This document shows, in pieces, positions 1 to 9,761 of a stretch of 64,000 bases of DNA. Each line of letters starts with the position of its first letter. Positions within the stretch are counted from its first letter, which is position 1. A program made the position numbers and the translations under genes. The notes below the pieces were generated by a model. It was not told the origin of the DNA, did not search any database, and was given only the letters and a program-made list of their open reading frames with translations. Source of the DNA: Ficedula albicollis (lineage: Eukaryota > Chordata > Aves > Passeriformes > Muscicapidae); contig NC_021674.1 of NCBI RefSeq assembly GCF_000247815.1, forward strand, positions 77,335,343 through 77,399,342, written 5' to 3'.

Positions 1-1819
1 TGCTTATCTTGCAGGCTGCTGCTTACATGCTGTATCTTGGACCACTGCTCACTTCTCAGCAGTAGGTACAAGCATACTACCTATGTCCACAATTTTATTT
101 TTTCCTGAAGTTAACCATATCTTTTCGTGGGTACTGTAAATAGAGGCAAGGGAGGAATAATCCACCTACAAGTCTTTATCAGAGGAAGACTAGAGAAGTA
201 CCTCAGCCGACTGAAATGCAGTCACTCCTGCCTTAAAGCTCCCACAGAGATCTGAAATCAGTCAATGCTGCCAGAAATTGATATGGAGGGAAGCAGCAGC
301 TCCCCCTGAGAGAGAGAATGGCACAGCTCCCCCTCCCCTGAGCTCAGCAGCCACAGGCAGGAGCTGCCTCTTGCAATAACGAGCTGCTTCTCTGCATCTG
401 AACTCGGCAAGACCCCACAGCTTCTGCCTTGCACTAAAGCTCAGCCGAGAGGGAGCCACACCACCTCCTCATGAGTCTGTGGGGTGGGGGCAGGGGCAGG
501 TGTGGTGGCAGAGCCTGCAGCAGCCTGAAGACCATCGTCAGCAGCAAGGCACAGAACCCACCCTCTCAGGCACCACCAAAACCAGAAAGGAGGTGAAAGA
601 AAGATCAAGTGGGAGAAAATGTATTTAAGAATTACTATGATAAAGAGGAAGAAAAAATTTGGAAAATATCTGGACCACAGCAGCTTACTAGAACAGAAAA
701 TCTTTCTAGACGGTTTGTCAACAGCATTACTCTGGGAGAGCATTGCTGATGTGTTGTAGGAGATCAGAGATCACTAACAATTTCTGAAAAATTTCATTTG
801 ATTCCCCTTTCATGACTGTCACTGTCCCTCACCAACATTTAATTGACCCTATCTTTTCATGACCAGATAATCTTCATCTGAAACAAAGTGAAAACATAAA
901 GATAATACCAAAGAAGGACCTTCAGGTGCTCAAAGAACCGTTTGACTGATGCATGTAATTGCCATCATATTGTTTTAACTTTTTTTCTCCCCAAAAATAA
1001 TATGTTGGGTTACAGCTTTAAAAATATCAGAAGATGATTACAATATTGCATAGCGTCAAAACGGTATTTTCAGATCTGCATAAGAGATTTGCATGCTAAG
1101 AGTATAATCACTCGCAATCTCTTTTTGTACAAGTGGGTGTTCATATTTCCTATATAACTCTCAAACCCTATTTCAAACATTTAAAGTGCTACTTTATTTT
1201 GAATATGAAGCACTTGGATAAAGCATATCTATAAATAAGATTTGCCTCCCAAATCATTCATTCTTAATTGTGCTTCACATCAACCTATCCATTCCATTTT
1301 GTTACTTTTCATTAAAAACAAATAATGTATAGGCATGATAAAGACAATTCAAGAAGGGGGGGAAAGGCCTACAAAGAAAAGCAGATTTAAAAAAAATTTA
1401 TTCAGGTTTAGCATTTCATTATGAAATGTGCTGTTAAGTAGGCCCCAAAGCATTAATAGTCTCTGAGGTTTTGTTTCCTTCCTGTCTGGCTTTAAAAGAC
1501 TTAATGAGCCTAGAACAACATGTTTTAAAAAGATCTACCTCTCCCAGCTAAACATCTTCAAGAAAATAACTTGGAAATGCAAAATATTGTGAGCTGTTTT
1601 CTCTAAAATTCAGTACTACACATTGAAATATGTAATACAGTAATTGCTTCAAGGATGACAACAGAAGAATAGCTACAAAAGTTGTTAACTGAGATTATCA
1701 GCCACCACAAAACAATTTTTTAATTTACAATTTCCTCATGCTCCTCATGCCCCAAAGGACAGAGCTGTCCCTCTCTCCTGGCATTTGTCTGTTGCCATAA
1801 ATCTAGAAAACAAGACCTT
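1..1819. other. Non-coding sequence, no gene recognised
   Basis: I see no gene here. About 280-600 is more GC-rich than its surroundings, with GGGGTGGGGGCAGGGGCAGG-like text near 480-500. It gives two unconvincing minus-strand open frames (262-459 and 441-743) with no recognisable domain. The rest is AT-rich unique sequence. An octamer ATTTGCAT lies at 1087-1094. The GC-rich patch could be part of an old LTR, but I cannot match it to a family. Confidence 0.5.
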
Positions 1820-2060
1820 CCTTTTTCTCTTTTTTCTCTTTTCTCTTTTCTCTTTTCTCTTTTCTCTTCTCTTTTCTCTTTTCTCTTTTCTCTCTTTTCT
1901 CTTTTCTCTTTTCTCTTTTCTCTTTTCTCTTTTCTCTTTTCTCTTTTCTCTTTTCTCTTTTCTCTTTTCTCTTTTCTCTTTTCTCTTTTCTCTTTTCTCT
2001 TTTCTCTTTTCTCTTTTTTCTCTTTTCTCTTTTCTTTCTTTTTTCTCTTTTTTCTTTTTC
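1820..2060 (+). repeat. Heptanucleotide (CTCTTTT)n homopyrimidine microsatellite
   Basis: About 240 bases are almost pure pyrimidine on the plus strand. The main unit is the 7-mer CTCTTTT, with a few shortened or lengthened units near both ends (CTTCT, TTTTTT, TTTCTTTC). Because 7 is not a multiple of 3, all frames read through, giving false Lys/Arg/Glu-rich (minus) and Phe/Leu/Ser-rich (plus) open frames of about 120 codons. The unit has mirror symmetry, so the tract is a candidate for intramolecular triplex (H-DNA). Confidence 0.95.
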
Positions 2061-4292
2061 AGAATATGCTGCAACAGTCTTGACCCTTCCTGGGTATCCA
2101 AATTTGGGAAAGCAAGAATCTTACAAGTCAGACATTCAGACCAGGTTAAATAGAGAACTACCCCTACATTAATAAAGCACTACTCCAGAAACAGCTTCAA
2201 GCTTAACTGTGCAAAAGATTTACTGTGCATTGTAGGAAGAGCCATTTTCCTCAGTGTCATTCTTTGCCATAGATTAATAAAGACTTCCTGATATTTGCTA
2301 ATTTGTGATTTCAAACCACTGTCGTCTAGAAACGTGTCCCACCTGGGATTATTTAACTGTCAAAAAAACCTATGTCTGGAATGCCTAGGATAATGTACTA
2401 CAATGGCACCTTCATTTAAATAAATAGACAGCTCTGGTAAAGACAGATGGTGTTTGTGAATAGCTACAATCAGCTAAATACTTAACTGTCCCTTCAGGAC
2501 AGGTTTGGTTTGTTTTTTTTCCATTGTCTAAATATCTATAAGATGATCTTGAAGCTTAGTGGATCCCGTAGTATTGAGGAATAATGATAAACCTATTTGG
2601 AGTAAGTAATATTTCATTTTAAGCTCATACACATAGTGGCCAGACCAGGCTAGGCTGATTTTCTGTAGCTGAGAAAAGGAAGAAGAAGGAATTACCTCAT
2701 ATCATAGCTAACAACCACAATATTTTTGTTGCATTAAGTCAAATGAAATCTTCAGTTTTGTTCTCACTGTCAGTCCTTCTCCCCTTTCCTATATCAAAAT
2801 ATTTTCTGCCTTCCCTAGAGCTGTCCTTAATCTCTTCTCCTTGCTCTTTCACTTTAACATGAAAATTCTCAGCTGGAATCAACAGCAAATGTGAAGAATT
2901 AAGCATGCTGCAAGGAACAGGAACAGCATTTGAACGACTGCTGATGCTTTATTCTTGCCTCTCCTGTATAAATGCTTTTGGCTCAGACAAAGAAAAAAAA
3001 ATTCCCTGGATTACCAGCTAGTTGGCTGCAGAGCTGCAGTGCAAAAATTATACAATCTTTTCCCAATCAATTGAAATAGGTTTGAAAAATTCCATGAGAA
3101 AATGTGTATTATGCCTGTTCAGTGCATGTGCTTATTGCATAATTTGACATGAACACTCATTGCATTTTAAAGAACAGAAAATTGTGAGAAAAAACAGTGC
3201 CAAAAAAAAGCTTTAATGGTAAAGTCATTGAAGGTATGGTGGTCAGCTGTCAGTAGACAGTGAAGAAAGGACAATCACAGGACAACTTGATTTGAGAGAA
3301 CTGCTGGGAAGAGGCATGGGGAGGTGGGTATTTGAGTTTTCTAATCCCTGAAGTCTCTGTGTGTCTTACTCCATCCTCTTTCTACATAGAGTTTGAACTG
3401 TATTGATTGATTCTTCTTTTATATGTGTTGGATCTAATTCAAAACTAAGAGAGCTCTAAGGAAATGTTATCTGATCCTGTGGAATAAAGCATATTCTGAC
3501 ATGAGAAATATACTATATATAACAGAACTTTCACATAACTGTCTGACAAAATAAGTCCTAAGGATACACTAAGCCTGGACACGGCTATGCAATCTCCAGT
3601 ATCATTTTGGAACCTCTGTAACAGTTGTGACAGAGAGCAATTTCCTCTTTTTGCTGTTTTACATACTTTATACTCCATCTTTTGCTCTGCTTTTCCTCTC
3701 CTTCTTCAAAATAATTTCCCTTATTAAAAATTTGAAAGTAGTGTTCATAAAAATGTCTATCAGTTTGAATAATAAACTCAGTGATTAACATGAGTTGTTG
3801 GACAGATTAGTTCTCGGTTATGCTGTTGACTTTCTGACTTTTTTTTCAGGGAAATATAAGACAGCTGAAGTCTTTAATGGTTTTTATTTTAACTTATACT
3901 TGTTATGATGTTTTATAGTTATCTTAACAGCCAGTAAATTGCTCTTACAACAAAAATATATAACAAAGAGAGTTATATGACAAAGAAGAGTATATATTTA
4001 TGCACAGAAAAATAAGTAATGTGTCATCAATGTTTTACGAATAGTTTACGGTATATTTAGACCTTACATTTTGAGAACTGATGTGCAACGAATTCTTTGC
4101 ACATAATCTCCTCATACTTTCTTAATTACAGTTTCTAAAAAATACCTTCTCACTTCTTGGACTGAAATGAGACTGAAAATAAGAGTAATAAAAAAATTCA
4201 ATCTTCACTAGAAGGATAAAAATGTCATCATTATGTAGGCGTCAAATGTATGTTTTCATGTGTTCAATTTAGACTATACAATGACTGGTATT
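2061..4292. other. Non-coding unique sequence
   Basis: AT-rich DNA without a recognisable gene or repeat family. The minus-strand open frames at 3445-3678 and 3585-3791 overlap in different frames, have no domain, and look like chance. Confidence 0.5.
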
Positions 4293-4438
4293 GCTACAAA
4301 AATATAGTCATGGTTTCTGGAATATTTGTGTGTATTCTTTTGCAAGACATTTACATGAGTTCTACGCTACAAAAATGTAGTCATGGTTTCTGGAATATTT
4401 GTGTATATTCTTTTGCAAGACATTTACATGAGTTCTAC
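4293..4438. repeat. Tandem duplication, 73-bp period, two copies
   Basis: Copy 1 is 4293-4365 and copy 2 is 4366-4438. Both begin GCTACAAAAAT and end ATGAGTTCTAC. They differ at only about two positions. The sequence is otherwise unique in the window, so this is a local head-to-tail duplication and not a satellite. Confidence 0.9.
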
Positions 4439-4856
4439 AAAGAATTCTTGCTAAAATACCCACACACGGTATGTGTGAAATCTACAAATATTATTTGAGG
4501 ACTGTAAAATTGTCTACTCTGGTATACTGAAAGAGTTACACTCCTTTTGTTCACAAAAAAACCTAAGCTGAAAAGTAATAAGGAGATAATTTGATCACAG
4601 TGAATCAGTACCTGAATGGCAAGAAAAGACTAGATATCAAAAGTTCTAGAGATCAAATCTTCATACTGTAATGAAAAAAAATATCTTTATACAAGTTCAC
4701 TAAGGAACATCAGATAGCTAGATGATATTTTGTGTGTAGAGCATACAACAGGTGAATGCTAAGTACTCAAACGTGCCACAGAATTCTAACTATACAAGTT
4801 TGTTTCCAAAATGTGTAAAGTATAGAAATAGGTCTTTGTTTTCATGAGATTTAAGA

Positions 4857-5245
4857 ATTCATAGAATCCCAGGAGGGTTTGAGTTGGAAGATCACTGAGT
4901 TCCAACTCAGCCATGGGCAGGGATGCCTTCCACTAGACCAGGTTGTTCAAAAGTTCCATCCAATCCAATCCATCCTTAAACAGCCCCAGGGATGGGGCAT
5001 CCAAAATGTCTCTAGGCAACCTGTTCCAGTGAACCCCTCACAGTGAAGAATATCTTCCTAGCACCCAATAAAACATTCCCTCAGTTTAAAGCCATTCCCT
5101 TGTTCTATCACTAGATGCTGTTTCACACAGTCTATCTCCAGCTTTCTTGTAGCTTTAGGTGGCTGCCCTAAGGTGTCCCCAGAGCCTTCTCTTCTCCAGC
5201 CTGAAGAAACCCAAGTCCCTCACACTGTCTTCATAGGAGAGGTAC
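4857..5245 (-). mobile_element. CR1 LINE fragment, 3' end (minus strand)
   Basis: The plus strand shows the reverse complement of an avian CR1 3' region. It starts at the CATAGAATCC end motif and runs through a TTTGAGTTGGAAGATCA-like segment, GGGATGGGGCATCC, CAACCTGTTCCAGTG and TCTTCTCCAGCCTGAA. It ends near CTTCATAGGAGAGGT. Only the 3' untranslated region and the last part of ORF2 are present, which fits the 5' truncation usual for CR1 insertions. There are many substitutions, so it is not recent. The boundary at the right end is uncertain by some tens of bases. Confidence 0.9.
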
Positions 5246-6162
5246 TCAACCTTTAGAAGACAATTCTGAACACCTTGATGTGTGTTTGCACTGTGATAAA
5301 TTTGCTTGATGACTGTGAGGCATTGCCTCAGAGAGAAATACTCCTATGCTTACCAGCCATAGTCTTATACAGCAACAAAAATGAACTATTGCTGTCACTG
5401 GGGGTACAAATAACAAGGAAAAATACACTGTACACCACTTCAGACATATATCCATAATCAAGTAGTGAACCTCTTTTTCACAATATTTCTATAGCTACAT
5501 GATTACTTCTCTTCTAGGCTTTGTTTTAATACATAACCAGATATCAAAAACGTTCCTTAGAAGTTAGAATTATGTAGAAAAACTAACAACTTTAGTAGAA
5601 TGTGAATTAGATGAGGACAATTATAGCACTGACAAAAACTTGCCTGTTAGTAGTTTTTCAGTTTAAAACATTTCTGTGCTCCTGTACTGGCTGTATGATC
5701 ACACTTCACTGGAAGCATGGCAGTGAGAGGGAGAGCAGAAAGAGATGCTAGTTCTGAAAAGGAGTAAGCCAGAAAGGGCTTATACTAAACTGAGAAACTG
5801 AGAAAAGGTACTCAGAAAAATTTAGAGTTTTGACTAGAAAAGCAAACTAGGTGGACAAAATGTTCCCTCACTCTGCCTCAAACTCTATTCCTTAGAATGA
5901 GTCCCAAAAGATCACCAAAATATGATGCCCTTCGTACAAAGCAGATAATCCTCTGCCCAGCGTTTCCTCGGCCTGCAACAGCAACAGAAATGCAGATCAA
6001 GCAGACTGGCTTGTTCTTATTTTTTGCACTAGAAAAAATAGTTTCTTGCTTCCATAAATATTTAAAATAGGCATATTTGCTATAATAAGGAAGGAAAAAA
6101 TTAGAAAGTCTTCTTGTAGAAGAAAAAGTGACAAAAAGTAACAGTAGTCAAGGAAAATTTTT
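5246..6162. other. Non-coding unique sequence
   Basis: No gene or clear repeat seen. Two short opposite-strand open frames at 5246-5461 partly overlap the edge of the CR1 fragment and are not supported. Confidence 0.5.
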
Positions 6163-6330
6163 AAACTCCTGTTACTGTTAATGTCAGATTAAGATTAAAA
6201 ATAATACGTAAGACAGAAATATAACAGACCCTTACAAGGTTCTTTGTAACTCCTGTTACTTTTAATGTCAGATTAAGATTAAAAGTAATACGTAAGACAG
6301 AAATATAACAGACCCTTACAAGGTTCTTTG
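6163..6330. repeat. Tandem duplication, 84-bp period, two copies
   Basis: Two head-to-tail copies, about 6165-6248 and 6249-6330. Each carries ACTCCTGTTACT at the start and CTTACAAGGTTCTTTG at the end. The copies differ at a few positions (for example TACTGTTAATG against TACTTTTAATG). Each copy is itself open on the minus strand, giving a false repeated peptide. Confidence 0.9.
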
Positions 6331-8932
6331 GCAGAGACCATAAGAGCAGTCCCATTCACACCTTCTTGCTGGGCTGGTTTCCCATAGCAGCATCTCCCTG
6401 AGTCAAACAGGGCAGGAAGCAGCTGCCACAGTCCTTCCCTGCACCCCATGCTCTCCAAGACTTCCCCACAGAGCAGCGCTGATTCCTAATGCATAGTATG
6501 CCCTTTGAACAGACAAACTGAAAAGTTCTGTATCTCGACGTTAAATCAGGCATACATATAAAAATCTGTTCACATTACTGTAATATCCAAGTTTTCTGCA
6601 TCTGCATTTCTGAGAAATTACCCTGGGAACAAACTGTCCACTTATTTCTGGTATTTTCATGAGGTTTTTCTCACATGCATTCAAGATGAATGGTCTAGTC
6701 CCTCCATCTAATATCAGAAGAAAAAAAGCATTTCTTCTGGAAGTACAAAAGCCAAGACAGCAATAATTCTGCCCAAGTGCTAAAGAAAAGGTTGGTATGT
6801 TTCCTCAAGTAAAAGAAAATTGCCTTTTTGCACTATTCTGAAGGCTACAGCTGACTGTCACGCATGCTATTTTCTTTGTGTTTTAGCCCTGTAAAATTCG
6901 GTCTCGGTGACTGCCAAGGTAACATCAGCGCCACGTGGGGAGTAGTAGGACTTGAGAAGCAGCACTAGATCCCAATCTCTTCCAGCCTTTCAGGTGCAGA
7001 ATGAAAGCAGGCCATGTTCTGCAGGGCCTTCCAAACCCAGGCTCTGTGAGCCGACTCCCATCGATGCTTTGTTTAGCCAAACGTGAGCAGTCTCTGAGCA
7101 GCCTCTCTGCCCTTCCTGCCTCTCTCTGGCTTTGGAAAACTCTGTGAGGTACGTACTGCTGGGAAGCTTGAGCCAGGCCTTGCTTTGTACTATGTGCAAC
7201 CCAAGGATATTTTTCAATGGAAATCATAAACTTATATGATGTTTATTTCAGCCCATATATTTTAGATTCTGGAAATAGTTGTCCATGGTAGATATGCAAA
7301 ATGTTTTCTCTGTTAATCTGAGCCAGTTCCATATGAAGGAAGTGCTACACAATGTAGCTTCAAAACTGAGCTGCACTTTTCAGCTAATAATAAAAAAAAC
7401 CCCAAAATATAAAAAAACCCCCAAATCAATCATAAGAAGGGAAACAGGTAAACAGTTCATATTGTACTTACACCACCTTTAATTGTAGGTCTGGACAAGG
7501 TACTATTATTGCTAAAAATAATACCCTGCTTTGTTTTATGTTGCTTTTATGTTTGAGTCCTGACCTTGACATCAAACACAGTTTTTTTCGGGATCTTGAG
7601 GAATTTTTTTCTATTAATCCAGTCACACTGAAACTGTCAATTTATAACTTCTACTACTAGCTTTTTAGTCTTGATAAAGGTTATTTTTATTATTGGTTCC
7701 ATACAAAAAGTGCTATTATTTCATACGATTAGTATTAGGATTTTAAAATGTCTTAAATTGCAGTTTTCTGGAACCATGACCATTGATGGAAAATCAGAAT
7801 AAAATGTCAGAGTTTTAACAACGTTTTCCTTTACAAGTCTCCATCTCTCGGCATTAAAATATTTAGCAGATTCTGAATACTTCCTGTAGCTTGGAGAAAA
7901 TTCTGCTTTCTGAACATGGAAATTAAAAATTTGTTGAGAGGAGAGAGACGGTAATTTAACAAAATATATCACAAATCATTTTAAGTAGCAGCAACAAATG
8001 ACATGGAACATTAGAAATTAGAAGAGTTTCATAACATCAATGGCCATTTTATGAGTAAATTGGCCCTCTGTGGATTTGTTTACTGACCAGGAAAGAAATA
8101 TGACAAAAATGATCTTTTCATGTCCTTTTAAAATGACAAAAATAAGATAATCTCCAGGTGGTCTTTTTCTGATAAATCACTTTTAAGCTTAGTGGCTACC
8201 CTGTGTTGTATTCTGACATCTTGACAATAAAAAAAGTGCTTATAATGCTCCTACAGGGTTTGTTCTAAAGCCTTTCCCTACTGTTAAGCGGTAAATCAGT
8301 GACCGACAGGATTCTTAACCCACCACCTCCTGCCAGGGTGACATTAAATTTACACCATATACTGCAATCTCCTTCCAGCTACCTAATAAGGACAAGAGAA
8401 AAGTCACTTCTAGTATCCCAGTTCCAAACCCTTGGACAATTTCCTCACCAAACTGTACTAGAGGAATGTTAGAAGGCACCTCACCTCAAAGTGTTGTGAC
8501 AGTCTGTTAAAATTGCTCTGCCTTATTCAAAGATGGAAAAGGACTTAAAATTCTTGACATATAAATTACTGTACAGCATATTATTCACTTAGCTCATCTG
8601 TAAAGGAATGCATCTGTACCACAGTGTCTATGCTTCTATCTCCCTAGCAATACAGAAAATTATGAGGGTTGCACTGTTTTGGGACTGATGTGGCTCCTTG
8701 CATGGTGGGAGGGTTACTCCTAGCTTTGTGGGAGTACTTTTATTCTGAGCATGGCTGGTTTACCCCTCCAGCCAGCTGGCCTCCAACATTGCTGAGGCAA
8801 AAAAAAAAAAGACGCTGTGGCCCTCTTGTTGTAATGGTAAGCTTTTTGTTAGCCTCTGGAAATCACTGGTAAATACATAACTCCATGGAGTGTCCACAGC
8901 TGGGAGGCAAAGAAAAATGGGGGAAAGGTAAT
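6331..8932. other. Non-coding sequence with two GC-richer patches
   Basis: No gene recognised. Patches near 6340-6500 and 6900-7200 are richer in GC and carry open frames of up to 100 codons on the minus strand, in overlapping frames and without domains. They may be remnants of mobile elements that I cannot name. Short A-rich runs occur at 7388-7430 and 8798-8810. Confidence 0.45.
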
Positions 8933-9077
8933 CCTGAGAGTAGCTCAGCTGGCTGGAACACAGTGCTGCTAGTGCCAAGACTGTGGGTTCAATCCCTGTA
9001 CTTCCCATTTCAAAAGGTGGAATCAGTGTTCCTTGTGTGTCCCTTCCAAGTCAGAATATTTTGTATTATTTTCTATG
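8933..9077 (+). mobile_element. tRNA-Ile-derived SINE with CR1-like tail (TguSINE1-like)
   Basis: The head keeps a pol III A box, TAGCTCAGCTGG at 8941-8952, and a good B box, GGTTCAATCC at 8986-8995. Between them the order resembles tRNA-Ile, with GCTGCTAGTGCCAAG standing where isoleucine tRNAs have the anticodon-arm text. Downstream comes the tail text CCTTGTG.GTCCCTTCCAA.TCAGAATATT, which matches the CR1 3' end. SINEs of this build are known from passerine birds and are thought to be moved by CR1 reverse transcriptase. It is degenerate and unlikely to be a working tRNA gene, since the acceptor stem does not pair well. Confidence 0.85.
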
Positions 9078-9166
9078 TTGTCAGCATGCCACAGTCATCC
9101 CACAAGAGGGAAGCAAGGAGGAATTCCATCAGGATTTCCTGGACGGATGATCATCTGCTTCATAAT

Positions 9167-9761
9167 ATCACAGGATCACAGAACAGTTCTCATGGGAAAG
9201 GACCTTCAGAGATTGCCTAGTCCAAACCTCCCTCTCAAAGCAGGATGAGCCAGACCATTTTACCTAAGACTGTGCACATACCTCTATAAGTACAAGGATA
9301 TTTATAAGCATTGCTAAGACCACTCTGAGCCTCCTTGTCTACAGGTTAAGATCAGTCAGTCCTTCCTTGTATATCTCCTAATAACCATATCTACTAGACT
9401 TTCCTATGTCTCTTATGCTGCAGAACCCAACAGCAGACTGAGCGCTCCAGCTGGGCCTGTCCAGCAAAAATTTAGGGGGAAAGGATCATGTCCCTTGACC
9501 TACACCTTCTCATGCATCCTGGGATGCTGTTGGCCTGCTCAGCTGCAATCATGTTTTTTACAGCTCACGTTGATCTTCCTGGTCAGCAGAAGCCAGGTCA
9601 TGCTCTGCAAAGTTGTTTTGTAGCCAGTCAGTCCCAACATACAGTTGCTGCATGGTGTTGGTCCTCTGCAGTGGCAGGACTTTACACTTCCCCTTGTTAA
9701 ACTTCATGAGGTTCTTGTTAAACTTCATGAGGTTCTTGTTAAACTTCATGAGGTTCTTGTT
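9167..9761 (-). mobile_element. CR1 LINE fragment, ORF2 end plus 3' end (minus strand)
   Basis: Read on the minus strand, the part near 9560-9761 encodes text typical of the end of CR1 ORF2 (MKFNKGKCKVLPLQR and TDWLQNNFAEHDLAS), followed toward lower coordinates by the 3' region and the end near ATCACAGGATCACAG at about 9170. Plus-strand landmarks are GAAAGGATCATGTCCCTTGA and TCCTGGGATGCTGTTGGCC. There are many stops and indels, so this is dead. The 5' end of the fragment falls in a 21-bp triplication described separately. Confidence 0.88.
9699..9761. repeat. 21-bp unit in three tandem copies inside CR1
   Basis: Copies start at 9699, 9720 and 9741. Each begins AAACTTCATGAGG and ends TTCTTGTT, and they look identical. 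Because 21 is divisible by 3, the CR1 frame is kept, and the seven residues around MKFNK repeat three times. Confidence 0.95.

Noticed and set aside
1745..2153. Lys/Arg/Glu-rich frame and Phe/Leu/Ser-rich frame on opposite strands
   Set aside because: Both are products of the CTCTTTT microsatellite.
8941..9000. Functional tRNA-Ile gene
   Set aside because: The A and B boxes are good, but the acceptor stem does not pair and a CR1-like tail follows, so it is a SINE.
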